Source: Lonicera japonica (Eukaryota; Streptophyta; Magnoliopsida; Dipsacales; Caprifoliaceae). From it: a DNA stretch of 64,000 bases. The stretch is from the NCBI GenBank assembly GCA_021464415.1, contig CM038464.1:50388783-50452782 (forward strand). Reading direction: 5' to 3'. The position numbers and the translations under genes are program-made. Of the stretch, positions 35,235 to 55,200 are shown piece after piece. The notes beneath the pieces are model-generated. The model was given only the letters and a program-made list of their open reading frames with translations. It ran no database searches and was not told the DNA's origin. Every line of letters begins with the position of its first letter. Position 1 is the stretch's first letter.

Positions 35235-37660
35235 ATTCACTTATTTTATTTGCCAGCAAACAAGTAATTAAGTACTACATAATCAACCAAGATTTGAGAT
35301 GGCCTAATCAACAAAAGAAAAACACTTTGAGAAACATGTCAATAGCAACAAATTCATTCATGTAATCAAACAACTGTTATATGAAACAACTAGGTATATA
35401 TACAATAAAGATAGAAATGACTACGTATATATACAACGAAGATATTTTGCACAGTATAATAGGTAACTAATCCGGGTTATAGTTTTGAGGTAACCTTGTT
35501 AAAAGAAATATACATGTATAGATAAAAACACGCATTTCTATCTGTTCAACTAGTAGTACCTTTGCATTTTATTAATATCTATAAGATGATAATAGTATGA
35601 AAATGACACTAATAAAGCCCGAGTTTCCTTTCTCTATCTTAACATTGATGACACTAATAAGATCATTATAACATTAAAATGACATTGATAAAGCCAAGTT
35701 CCCTCTCTCGCTCATGTACGTGATGTTTAGCACAATGGACACTTATCTCCACATTTTGGGCCTAGGTCCGTATAAATTTATTTTTGAATTCAGGCCTCAT
35801 ACCAATAGATATTTTTTTGCACACTTAACAATCCTCCCCTTGAACAAAGGACCACACAATCCTTCATGGCGTGCGAGCCTCCCTTAAAACGATAATCCAT
35901 CTGTCCACTCTCTTTAACCCAGAATTCTCCACCACGTCGAGCACATGCCTTACTAGAAGTACCACATGCCTTGAGAGCTTGCTCTTATCCAACTTTCACG
36001 GCCTGTTTGATAGTTAGAGCTCAACCATGGATCTTATTGTTAATTGAGTCTCGCCACCTTTGTTTGGCATTTGAGAATTTCCTCCACATGGCTAAGTCTG
36101 GGGTACCCCTCTAAGACCACTTGTTGGGTCCGTAGATCCATACTCGTAACTATCATTATTTTTGGCTACAAGTATAGGTTTTTATCTCGCTACAAATATA
36201 GGGTTTTATCTCAAAAGGTCTCGATAGTACTAATTAGCCCACCCCTCTTATTAATCCATGTTGTGCCTTTACATCTTCCAACTTAGGGGATTTTTCCTTC
36301 GAGCAAGACTTGGAAGGATCAAACAACTTTTCCGATACCATTTGTTGGGCCCTATGGACACCACCTATCTCCACGTTGGTATGATATTGTCTTATTTGGG
36401 CTTATGTTTGCATGGATTTACTTTTGAATTCTACCTAAAAGGCATCATACCAATAGAGATATTATATATACTTATAAACCCATGATCTTCCCCACTTCTA
36501 GCCCAAAGCTGGTTAAGTTGGGAACAATAACGGTACAATACAAATGCGCCCATGATCTTCCCCACTTCTAGCCAATATGAGACTTTGTTTGCACACCTAA
36601 CAATCCTCCCATTACCCATTGCCCATGGCTCCACAAATCCCCCAATACTCGTATTGATATTTTCCCCAACTTAACCACGTACATTGGCTACGAGTGTGGG
36701 ATTTTATCTCAAAAGGCCTCATACCAATAAAGATATTGTCTCTACATGCCCATGATCTTCCCCCCTTTCTAGCCCAAGTGGGACTTTGTTTGCACACTTT
36801 ATAATCCTCCCATTGCCCATTGCAAGTGTGCCCATGATCTTCTCGATTTCTAGCGAATGTGGGACTTCTTGTTTGAACACCTCCCATTGCCAATTTCTCA
36901 TGGTTCCACGAACCCCCCCCCCCCCCCCTCCAATACGCGTACCCCTCCCATTGCCCATTTCTCATTACTCCATGAATGTCCCCATACTCATATTAATATT
37001 GTCCTCAACTTAATCACCTTGGCTATAGTTGTAAAATTTTATCAGGCCTCGGTACTAATTAGTGGATCCATGCCTCTTACTAATCCATGTTGAACCTCAA
37101 TATCTTTCAATGTGAAACTATTAATTTGAGCCATCTATTCTCAACACTTGTGATGACTGAGATGCAATATACACAGATACATAATAGGCTAGAGGTTCAC
37201 GGTTCTTTATCGTTCATATGCACGTTCACTCAAAATGGTTGCGAAACATGCTATGGTCTGATGGGAGAGTGGAATAAACATTTTCAAGATTTTAATGCCA
37301 AAATCAAAATCTTAGATTGAAAGGATTTATGCAAGATGAGATGTAAAAGAACCAGTAACCAAATTGTAAAAAAGGAAATACAAAATTTTGTTTTGTATCG
37401 AAACAAAAAACTTACTTTGTATGACTATTAAGCGAAAGCGAATCCTCTGTGCCGTAGCCAATTTCCTGAGCAAGGAAATGATAATGCGAAATGTACGCAA
37501 TATTGTAGTAAAAAATTTCCCATCACTAGTATCATTTCCTCAGTAATCATTCTATATATTACATCTCAGTTAAATCAACAATTAAAACTTATTGACACTT
37601 TAAACAAAAGAAACAAAAAATATATCACAATCAATATTGAATACTCATATACAGGTATAA
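35235..37660. repeat. Cluster of dispersed GC-richer repeats around tgggcct/ccatgatcttcccc words
   Basis: No gene is seen. From about 35730 to 37090 the same phrases recur in shuffled order: ctccacgttggtatgatattg, gcctcataccaatagagat (35795, 36440, 36716), cccatgatcttcccc (36479, 36547, 36748, 36829), aacaatcctcccattgccc (35827, 36597, 36801), tgggactttgtttgcacac. This is a common dispersed plant repeat, here amplified as nested partial copies. A C homopolymer run occurs near 36917-36930. The 35240-35730 part is plain AT-rich. Confidence 0.6.
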
Positions 37661-37699
37661 AAGAGGGTGGTATATTTCATTAACAGCCCCTCTGAAAAT

Positions 37700-44023
<6,324 letters not shown>

Positions 44024-44026
44024 TTA

Positions 44027-44310
44027 GGCTCCGTTTGATTGGAAGATGGAAAAGGAAAATAAATTAAGTTAGTTTTGGTAAAAATATGGAAAATAAGTTG
44101 AATGATAGATGTGATATCCTCTTGATTTTTAAGTTTTTCCATGAAGAAATTTTCTTTACTTGGTGGTGAGTAAAAATTTTCCACAAAAAATATTGAAGGT
44201 TGGATGATATATACTCATAAAATGAGTAACATCTCTTACCTTATTTTCTATCTTTTCACACAAACTAACTAAATTTATTTTCCTTTTCCATCTTTGCAAT
44301 CAAATGGAGC
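44027..44310. mobile_element. Tourist-like MITE, 284 bp
   Basis: TTA flanks both sides (44024-44026 and 44311-44313). Ends are ggctccgtttgattgg and ccaatc-like caatcaaatggagcc. It shares interior phrases with the 12393 and 41514 copies (ggaaaataagttga, aaattttccacaaaaa). Confidence 0.8.
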
Positions 44311-44313
44311 CTT

Positions 44314-44661
44314 AGATGATGTTTGGTAAATGTTTTGAGTTGAGTTTTTAAAATATAATGTTTGGTAGAATTTGAAAGTATGTTGAAAAGTGAATTTGGT
44401 TTTTGTTTGAGTTTTTTTTAACCAACTAAAAAATTTCATAAAAAAATAGTCACAATGGATCTTATTTTAAAGATCTCGACGAGTATATTTTAAATATATA
44501 TTTTTTATTTAATTTTGATTTTTGAATTTAAAGTTATGGTGTTTTAAAAGTTTTTTTAGAGAGAGAAAGTAAAGTGAAATAAATTTTGGAAAGTGTAAAA
44601 GTAGAGCTAAGTTTTTAAAATTTGAAAAAAAAATAAAAATAAAGAGATACCAAACAGCCCC
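44314..44661. mobile_element. Second Tourist-like MITE abutting the first, 348 bp
   Basis: It begins directly after the TTA at 44311-44313 with gatgatgtttggtaaatg and ends gataccaaacagcccc before TTA at 44662-44664. Ends are imperfect inverted repeats of the gtttggta type. It differs in sequence from its neighbour, so two distinct families share one TTA. Confidence 0.6.
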
Positions 44662-44664
44662 TTA

Positions 44665-47600
44665 AAGTGTATACTTTACCAGCACTTGTAGCACATATGT
44701 ATTGTAGCCTCTTTACAATACTAGAAACTAGTGGTGAAGCCAGAATTTGGACAAAGAGGGATCAAAATTAGTACTATAATATTTTTTTTTTCTAAGTAGT
44801 TAAAACAAGACAAACAAATTAAATTAATAAGAAGGAAAATATGATACTATAAATCTTTCATATAATCCAACAAAACATTGATTACAATAACTCTAGTTAT
44901 ATCTAAACAAATGAGTTTATTAATAAAGGGACATGCGCGTGGTAACATATAAATAAGATAAATAATAAATGAACCAATTCCTCCATTATATATATAAATA
45001 TATATATACTATACTATATGATTTTCCAATGTATATTATATATTTGTGTGCATAGAAATAAGGTTTGCATACAGATTGCGCGTGCTCACGTATCTATATA
45101 TAAGAAAGGAAAGAGATAGTAGAAGTTATGATACAAATTTTTTTAGGAGGTATTTAGTAAATTCAACCTCCCAATATATTTGACATAATTTTATTAAAAA
45201 ATAAACAAATTTAATAATTTAAGATTTTGTATGCTCATAATGTTACTTAGCAAGCACGTGTACAACGGTTCTAGTGATACCTATATGACACGACTCTAAG
45301 TACTCGTTTTGTTTGAAATTTTGTTCATTACTAATTGGAATATAAAATTGTAATTTCACTGAGTTTCATCAACTTATACTTCAACCTCTTTATATAAACC
45401 GTAAGAGACTAATCTAGTGTGAATTTACCATTTAAAATTTCAGGAACGGATTCAAACTTGAATTAAACGAATATTAAGTACATAATCCATACACAATTAT
45501 ACAAACATGACAAAATAAGCTACAAGATGTTATTTTTCATATTCAAATTGAACTTGCTTCTAATTAGATTGTTATATATGGTTGAGCTGCCTTTCCATAG
45601 CTCAAGTAGGTATGGCCCCTTCATGGTAGCTTGTTCTTGAAACCCCTATCATGAGCTTCATCACCCAAGTTTTACATTCAATTCGTAAACAAAAACTATG
45701 AAAATATATGAAGGCAGACACATTTTTGTCACTTTATCCAATTTATTGTTATTGAAAAATGAGATATAAATTGTTTGATCCACTACCAAACAATTTAAAT
45801 TTTTAAGAGATGAGATGATTCCCAACTTAATTTCAGAGCTTAAATTTGCAAAGTATCGAATTCGAATCTTCTTGTTTACATTTGTCTCTCTTTGCACTTG
45901 CACATGGAGTGCTCTTTGGTTTTATTTAACACTTCTTAAAACTATACCCATATTATATATAATGTGTGATTAGAGGGTTTTGGTAGGTTCGGTGAAATTA
46001 CAAAATTACCCTTCTCGCACAGACTTGAACTTATATAACCTTATGAACAATTCATTTAATTATCACTTACCAAATGTCATCATTGTTGAGAATGATTGGC
46101 TCAAACTTGATCTTACATAAAAAAAATTGTATAACTTAACATGTGTATATAAATAAGGGAGTGTCACCACATAATAACGAGACTTTTTAATATAAAATCT
46201 CATATTTGCAGCTCAATGATGTTTAAATTGGGAACAATATCGTGCATGCACTGGTGAGTCCAATCGGTGTCCTAGGCCCGGCCCCATGTGCCGGTTAACA
46301 TAACAATTGGTACTATCAAAAGTCGATGGAGCCTATGTGCCGGTGAGCATAACAATTATATGTTCGTAATGTGAATAATTATTGGGTATTATGTTGCACA
46401 CATGTAATGAGATTAGTTTTTTTTTTAAATGTGTCCAAAAACGGATATTGCAACTTTACAACTACAGTATAGTATTATGTAATTATTTATAAATAATGCT
46501 ATAAAGATTTGTTGTAGTATAAATTAGCTAGTTCTTGAAACTAGTGAATTGGAGTCAATTTTTCTATGGCGTCAAAAGAGATGCTCACTATTTTAGTTAA
46601 GCATGCTACCTACGTTAAATAATAATAATAATGGTACTATTTTAGTTAAACATGTTACTTACGTATAATAATAATAATAATAATAATAATAATTGGTCAT
46701 ATATTCTTATTGTTGACGGAGTTAAAATTTGTTAAAATATGTTAATCAAATTCAAGAATAGTAGATGGTCCACTTAAACATATTCTTTATTTTGAATTGC
46801 TAAAATCAAGTTAATCATTAAGTACGGTTATGAGTATGACATTTTTTGGGAGTTCTCCACGGAGTGTCTGGACCAACTTTCACGCATTTCGAATAATCTC
46901 ATTTTTTCTGGTTCCTCACGAGGTGTCTGGGCCCGCTTTCGCGCACACAAATTAATCCCTGCTCGCGGTGGAATCGACCCGAGGAGCTCCATGTCAACCC
47001 CAAGGTGACACAGTGACAACCTTATATCATTGGGCCAAAAAACTTAGTTACGGTTATGACATTAAATTAATAAATTTATAACTTGTCCCGTATTATAATT
47101 ATTTCTATTAAAAATATAAAGGATGTGTTTCGAATTCATAACCTTTAAATTGATAAAAAAACTAATAGATTTATAATTTATCCCCTATTACAATTATTTC
47201 TATAAATATAAAGCATGTGTCTCGTACGAACCAATGTCAATTTTTGTTTTAACTTTTTGTTTTGAACTAGATGATACAAATGCAAAGAAAGTAGCATACA
47301 CACGTCGGGCATATTTTCGCGTTTAATTATATCGAAAGCTAACATACCTCCTTACTTTTTAAGATATTAATGACACTAAATTTTAGTTTTTCTAATTTTA
47401 ATCTTATCAACATTCTTAACCAACCCCATCAAAAAAACAACAATTCATTTTAATGGTTGATCACGCGTATATCTGAAAATAAAGGGACGCAGATGGCTAC
47501 AAGAATGACATGGGTTGAGTATCTGTGTATATAAAAAAGCTAACTTTACAAATAAATATTAGTTACAATGCTGTAACGATTACATTAATTGCATAATGGT

Positions 47601-48820
47601 TTTTATCTTTAGTTGGATTAGGCATGTAAAGGCCTTGCAAGAGTTCTAGCTAAATTACAAAACAGCCATTAAAATGATTTCAATTTTTTATTGTTATCTA
47701 ACTATTATTTATTCAATTAGTTATACCACATTATTATTATTATTATAATAGTTACTACACAATAATTTAGATTTTTAATACTGCCTTATCGGGACTTGTT
47801 TTTCAAAAAAATATTGAACAAGGAAAATTATAAACAACGCCATTATACAAACTATTTTAAAATGCATCAGCACCAAACTTAAAAGACTTTTTAAGTAAGC
47901 CCTTGAGAGTATTTTAACTTTCTATAATGTCCTTAGTTACACAAAAAATTACAAACAACCAAATTTCTCACTCTATCGTTCCAAACCTTCTCCTTCAGCT
48001 ATTTGCATCCAAACCTCCTCTAGCAAATCTGAACTTCGTTCTGCGTTTTCAGAAAGCTCGTAGTGAAAATTGTAAAAAGTTTCAATTCCGAAAAAAGTGC
48101 AATCAGGTCGAGCATAATTTCTCAAGTAAGAGATGTATCTCACCAATTAGAAGGAAAAGGAAGGATTCGATGCAATCTAGATCCTTGTGAATTCTACCAT
48201 AAAAGAGACAGTTCCAAGCCTTATTATGTAAATCAAACTGCAATATAATTCCTCATTCATCCAAAGTAGTCCTTTAGTAGGCCAAAACCACATAACAAAA
48301 ATCATTACAAGATTAATGTAACACAAGACGTGATAAAATATAACACATCTCAAGGTAAAACGTAACACATCATGGGAAACAACACATAACGACTATTGAA
48401 AAAGGTAATATGGTCTAATTGTCCATAAAAAAAACACAAATGGACCTATTTCAAAATATTTTCAAATATAGTAGGCCTAATTAAAATGCACATAAAGTCC
48501 AATTGCGTCGACAATAAATTTAACACATGCACGGGAACCTAAATTTATATAATAAACGAGGTTCAAATAATGAATTTTTTTTTTGATATTATAATTTTTC
48601 ACCATTAACCCAAGTTATTTATTTTAAAATTTACTTTATTTTAAAATTTTACTTTAAAAAAAAGTTATTTATTTTAAGAGTTTTTGTGCAAAAGTGCATA
48701 ATGGCATGGTTGGTGAAACCTGTATTTCAAGTTTAAAAATCATTATTTCTTTCTTTCTTTTTTTATTTTTTAATTCAGCCTTTGATAGATTGATAGAGGA
48801 GAAATAATAATAATAATAAT
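44665..48820. other. AT-rich intergenic DNA with repeat remnants
   Basis: No conserved gene is recognised. Visible pieces: a Helitron-5'-like tctatatataagaaagg near 45092; a GC-richer dispersed repeat near 46150-46350 (aggcccggccccatgtgccgg) related to the one at 9685-9890; at 46560-46700 a tandem unit (actattttagttaa...ttacgt) followed by (aat)n microsatellites; at 46840-47030 a piece with ggtgtctgggcccgctttcgcgc twice in altered form, a common plant repeat. At 47830-48500 there are gene-free AT-rich runs. The last 400 bp may include the EH gene promoter. Confidence 0.4.
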
Positions 48821-49217
48821 TTTTTTTTAAAGAAAATGACATGCCCGATGATGCACTGTGTTGTATCCTCTGTAAATCGTGGAAGAAACCTTAATTAACA
48901 TATGAAATTCATTATTATTTTCTCTACAATCAAAATCTCCTCCTATCTTTGTAAATCTGTATCTATATACCCTATATCTATCTCCATCAAAACCACCGAC
49001 CATTCTCCGATCCCTCGAACCAAAACCCCAATCCCTCTCTTCAGATCTCCTCAATTCACCAATTTTCCGATTATGCTAATTCACTTTAGATCCTTTAATC
49101 TATGATGATAGATTTTTGATGTCGTTCATTCAACACCTCCTCTTCGATCTTCAACGACATCGGATTACTATTGAATAATAATTCTAATCTGACTCCTTCT
49201 ACTATTCATACATCTCA
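48821..49217 (+). promoter_or_regulatory. Probable promoter/5' leader of the EH gene
   Basis: Directly upstream of the ATG at 49218 lies pyrimidine-rich sequence (tctccatcaaaaccaccg, ccctctcttcagatctcc) typical of a plant leader. No clear TATA box can be assigned with confidence. Confidence 0.4.
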
Positions 49218-52200
49218 ATGGCGGGGGGGCCCAATATGGATCAATTCGAAGCTTATTTTCGAAGAGCAGATTTGGATCAGGACGGTCGGATCAGTGGAGC
49301 TGAGGCCGTTGGATTCTTCCAAGGCTCCAATTTGCCTAAACAAGTCCTCGCTCAGGTTTACTTCTACTCTTCTATTCCTCTTTTTCTAGCGTAATTAGGT
49401 TTTTTTGTAGGATTTTTGAAGTTAATTGTCACTTCCACGAGCACGATTTTATGTGTATATGTTTACAGATGCACATTTGATGTGTTAATTGAATTGTCTT
49501 GTGTATAATTATGTTTTTGGATGCTTTTTGAAGTTAATTGTCACTTCCACAAGCACCATTTTATGTGTATATGTATATACAGATAGATGCATATTTGTAT
49601 AATTAGGTTTTTGGATGCTATTTGAAGCTATTTGTCACTTCCACAACCACGGTTTTATGTGTATATATGTACAGATGCACATTTGACGTGTTGGTTGTGT
49701 TATGAGACTAGGAGGCTACCCTCAAACTTTGACACTGCAATTAACCAATTGGAATAATACTGCAACTGAGCGGTACTGCTGTGAACACTACGTATATATG
49801 ATGGAACACAGGTATAGGAAGAAAATAAAACTGATCAAAAGAGTGACACCAAGAATTATGTGGTATCGGCGAATCGCCCCTCACCTGCTGAGAGTCGAAA
49901 TAATAAATGTGCAATTTAGGAATACAAGATACCACCTTTCTACCCTTACCCAAATACACCCAATCTCACTCTAAAAAATTAAAGTTTATAAACTAAATTC
50001 TCTCACCAAATAAACTCTCATACACAAGAGAAACCCACTTTCTCTCTAGAGTTGTTTTGTCTCTTCTTTGTTATTTTCCTTGTCACTTAAAACTGTTCTG
50101 CCCTACTTCTATTTATACATGTTGCATGTACAAATGAAACCGCCAGAAGCAATCACGAAAGTCCACCACCTCAATTTGGTCAAGGCTTGTCACAATTCTA
50201 ATTCAGCAAGGCTTGCTTGGAGGTTACGGAGCAAAAATTGTGGGCTAGCTTAATTGTGAAGGCAACCCACAATTTTTGACTTTCTTCTTCTTCACCACTA
50301 ATAGTCCAACAGGTTGAATTTTTCTTGTGTGTATGTGTTACTATCAGCTGGGTTTATGGAATATTTTTCTCATAACTCTTAATCGCCTATGTGAATGACG
50401 CTTATAACTTGGCTTTGTTTCTTAAGTCCAATTCTGAATTTGGTGGTTCAATTAAGGTATCGAAAGCCGAAGTTTTTTGAGAAGATTCACCTATTTTTGT
50501 GCTAAACTTTAACTCCGCTTCGAGTTAACTCTTTGTTGTTCACTTAATAATAAGTCAACTAGTGATGATATGAAGCATAAGGTTGAATTTTATGAACATG
50601 TGTAGAGATTGTCATTCATAATGGCTAAATAAATTTCCTGGAAGCTAGAATTTAGTGGGAGATGATTGGGTAGATCTCTTTATTTTATGCATAGTCATCT
50701 GCAGCAGAGAATAAAGTTTGGCTAAGATCCATCTCTGTGTGGTTGTAAGGGTTGGTGCGTCTAAACATTCACTTACTATAGATTTGAAGGTATTGAATCT
50801 GCAGTTTACATCATTGTCTTACTATAGATTCGCAGTGTTCTAAAAACCGGACCTAGGCGGGGCCTAGGCAGAAATTGTTGCCTCCCCGCCCGGCCTAGGC
50901 CTAATCCTTTGTATTTAGGCGCCAAGGTGATTAGGCGCCGATTTTTCCCTTTTTTTTTCCTTCAAAACAATGAAGTTTCATGTAAAAAAAAACACGTTTA
51001 TTAGCTAGCCCTCTTTCAGTCGACCTAATTCCATTTTCCTCATCCTCCTCCTCTCAGTCTCAGTCTCAGTCTCCGATCTCCATCTCCTCCTCTCCTCTTC
51101 GGCTGTATTTTGGGATGTTCACTTAGGTTTGATTGTTTGAACTTGTTTATTTTGTTTTTGGAATGCATGTTTTATTGGAAATTAATGTTAATTTGAAAGC
51201 TATATTATGTTTTGTTAGTATTATATGTTATTTAAAATAATATTTTTAATAAAAAATCGTTTGACCGATTAATCCCCGATTAATCTCCTAGGCGCTAGGC
51301 CCCCCCACTGACCTAGGAATGCCTAGCGATTTTTAGAACATTGTAGATTCGCACTAGTAACTTGCTCCCTCTCTTGTAATTGTCTTGGGATCTTTTCACT
51401 AAGAAAGTTGTGAACTGTATAGCCTGCTTCTCCAAATCTTGTAATTGTCTTGTGATCTCCTTCTCACTAAGAATATTTTTGCAGATATGGACACATGCTG
51501 ATCAGAATCGAACTGGTTTCCTTGGTCGAGCAGAGTTTTATAATGCTCTTAAGCTTGTAACCGTGGCACAAAGTAAGCGAGAGCTGACCCCAGATATTGT
51601 GAAGGCGGCTTTATATGGGCCTGCTTCAGCTCAAATTCCTCCTCCCCGAATAAATCTTGCTGCCATACCAGCCCCTCAATCAAATTTTAGGGCAGGGACA
51701 CCAACCTCACAAATGAGTGGTACTGGTCCAACACCTCAAGGTACTGGCTTCAGAGGGCCACAGGGCTTTACACCTCAGCAAAATCAGTTCATGAGGCCGC
51801 CTCGACCCCTGCCCCCTAGTACTACATTCAATTCACAGCCGGGTTTTGGAAGTCAAGGAATGTCTGGGGTAGGCACTATGGTAACCTCTCGTCCTCCAAG
51901 CCCAAGCATCTCCACTGATTGGCAAGGTGGAGGGGCAGGTGCTCTCCCAGCTGGAGTAACTTCTCAAGTTCCTACCAGAGGAATTAGTCCTTCCTCGGCA
52001 CTGGATGGATTTGGGTTCACTTCAACTGGATCCACGCAATTGGCACAACCTAGACCGCAGGCAGCCGTTGGGTTGACACAACCTGCGGCACCCAGACCAA
52101 ATGGGTTTGCGTCTGACCCAATGTTTGGAGATGTTTTTTCTGCAACCCCATCACTAGCAAAGCAAGATTCGCTGGCGCCTGCATCTTCTGCTGGTGGTTT

Positions 52201-55200
52201 ACCTGTCTCATCAGCCATTGGCCCATCCTCTACTGGTCCACAGCATGCAGTTAATTCGAGTCCACTTGCCGGTGGCTTACCTGTCTCATCAGCCATTGTT
52301 GCGGTCTCTGCTGGGCCTCAACATACAGTTACGTCGAGTCCACAGGTATCTTTTCAGAGTACAATTACTCAGCAACCTACTGTTAGTCAGCACCAGCAAA
52401 TTCAGCCAACAGCAAACCAAAATCAGGTTTCGGCGCGAAATTTAACTACATATCCTAGTGGACCTGCAAATTCTGCTGTTGGCCAAACCCAGCAACCATG
52501 GCCAAGGATGACTCAGTCTTCTGTCCAGAAGTACAGCAAAGTATTTGTGGAAGTAGATACTGACAGAGATGGAAAAATCACTGGTGAACAGGCACGTAAC
52601 CTGTTCTTAAGTTGGAGGTTGCCGCGAGGTAGGACATGATTCATTTGCAACCCGGAAATTAATTATATTCCGTTCTGTTTTTCTTTCTTAAAAGATCAAA
52701 TCTTGTTGCTTTAGTATTTACTCTTTAAGTTGAAATGCTATCTGTTTATTTTGCAGAACACCAACCGTTCAATTTTCTTTTAATTTTTAATTTCCTTTGA
52801 GCTTGGGCTGCACTTAACTTAATATGTGGTTTTGAATTGCTGGATGACTTTATGATTGGATACTGATTTCTGGTGAGGCCTTGTATATGTGCTTATACAA
52901 TTTTTTTACTTGGTGCTTTTGGAAACATCAAAACCTTCTAGTTCCTGCTAAGAATGTTGTTGGTATCATCTATACATGTTGCCATTGTTCTAGAGGTCAA
53001 GGTTATAAATAATGTCTAGAGGTGCCACAGAATGTGGAAATGCAGAAATAGATTCGAGTGAGGCTCTCCATTATGATACTCATATCAAGAGAAAGGGCTT
53101 ATAAGGTCTCTGCACCTACAACATGTCTTTACTCATCAGTGTCAAGTCTTTTAAGAACCACTGACCAAGTGAAAGCGTTCACCTTGAGAAGAACTTTAAC
53201 CTTCCAAATAGAAGTAGCTAAGGGAAATGACAGTGCAGAATGAAAATGAGTGAGAAAAGTTTTTACCAAAAAAAAATGAATGAGAAAAGTGAAAGTAGAT
53301 TAAGATTTACATGGATACTTGAACCAAACCTTGCAATCCTAAAAAGAAGAGAAATGCAAATATTTAGTAGAGTAATTAGATTTGGACACCAAATTCCCTA
53401 AACTTACACCCCCTCCTCTAGGGGTCTAGAAACAAGCTTGCAGCTAACCAAATTCTCCTTGGTACCCACTTCAGACCATAAAAACCTCTCCTTACTTGGT
53501 AATTCTCTCTGCTATGCTTAATTGCTTTGTATTTTCCTTAAATGAATTAGAGAGTTATAAATTGTGAAATTATCGACTTCCATCTGTAAAATTATTTTAT
53601 GAGTTGAAACCAATAAATTCTCATTGTGATAAACATATTTGATAGCTTATCATCATTTTCTTGGCCCTTTCCCATTTCATGGTTATGCCTTTGGGGTAAA
53701 GAAAGATAGAGAATAGGTTAAAGGAGGAATGGGAGTACATCTGCAAAAACTTAGAGAAACAACTTTGAATAGAATTAAAGTTTTTGACTCCTACCTTTTA
53801 CTTATTTATTTTTCTTTTTGGTGAATGAAATGTGAAAAGATTTCAGACACTATCAGAAAATGAGTATAACAACAAATTGTAGACCAGGAGTCTATTAAAA
53901 AGAAGAAAGAAAGAATCAAGAAACAGAAAAAAATAACTAACATAATATAGATGTAATCTGCCATAGGATAAAGAACCTAATTAAAAGAAAAACCATGGAA
54001 CCTTGTGCTCTTATGTAATGACGTTTATCCAAGCATTGAGTGTATAGACTATGGTTTGATCATGCTACAAGTTTTGGTGTTGCAGCCGAAAGTGTAAGTA
54101 TTTAACTTTCTCCCACAACTCCTTGGTCACATTTCCTCATCTTAAAATGCCTTCAATCGCTTTTCAAGAGTATTCAAACCAATTGCAAGAAATTTATACC
54201 AAGTATTGGGGGAGAGGAAAAGGCTTGTTATACCTCAAGATTGATAATCTTATTAGAGGGGTTTAGTAATCTCCATGTGCTAGGGATGTTCTGCTGGAAT
54301 GGATGGCAAGGGAGTTTAGGCTATTCTATTATCTTTCCAAAGTTATTCCTCTTTGGTCTTCACGTGGAAAAGCTTTTTGGAAATGAGTGTGTTTTTTGTG
54401 CCTGTAGTGTAGACTCTTACATTTTATGTGTTTTTTTTTTGCTCTGGTTCCTTTTATGGTTTGTTGTTTTAGTATGTATAATGTGTGTGCATGCTTGTGT
54501 TCGATTTGTAGCTTCCTATATGATACTATCTTTGCCTTTTTCCCCTTCAAAAAGGGAAGAAAGATCCATTTAGACATTGATATCCAGGATACAAGTAGAG
54601 GATATATAGAAATACATAGCCATACACTAATCTAATAGTATATGTTATGTCTGTGCATATAATGTGAATTTATTCTTGTAATAAGACAATAGAATTTTTT
54701 AATTATTAATTGTTTAGCAACGGAAGTGTATTATTTATCTGCCATGGAACAAAGTTGAGTCAAAAAATTATTACTTGAAACAATTAGTTGGTGAATATTG
54801 TTTTGTAATTATTGGAGGATTGATTATGTTCCTGCTGCAATTAACATAATATAAACATAAATAAGGTGTGATATAACCTTAAAAGGGTGGAATTTTAGTC
54901 ACAGCAACAAGCAAATTAAAGTCATCTGGAGGTTTTCTTGGTTGGCTTTGGCATGGTTGATTTGGATGGAGAGAAGTAAAAGGGTGTTTGAAGATAAAAG
55001 CAGCAGTTCAGAGGAAATTTGGGGCCATACTTGATTCCTAGTTGGATTATGGGTTACAGCTTCAAATATATTTGATAGCTTAGATCGCTTTCTTTTCAAT
55101 TTGGATTATGGTTGCTTTTTAGATTAGTAGCTGGGCTTTATTGTTTGATGTTTTTCTCGTCTTGATATGTTGGTGATAGCCGATTAAGTGGATGCCTCAT

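Noticed and set aside
36612..36965. Glycine-rich minus-strand frames
   Set aside because: They come from the repeated ccattgccc words and the C homopolymer, not from a gene.
47927..48190. 87-codon plus-strand frame
   Set aside because: No recognisable motif; overlapping frames of similar length suggest chance.
54241..54573. 110-codon hydrophobic frame in EH intron 2
   Set aside because: It overlaps a LINE-like 3' tail and lacks any conserved motif.
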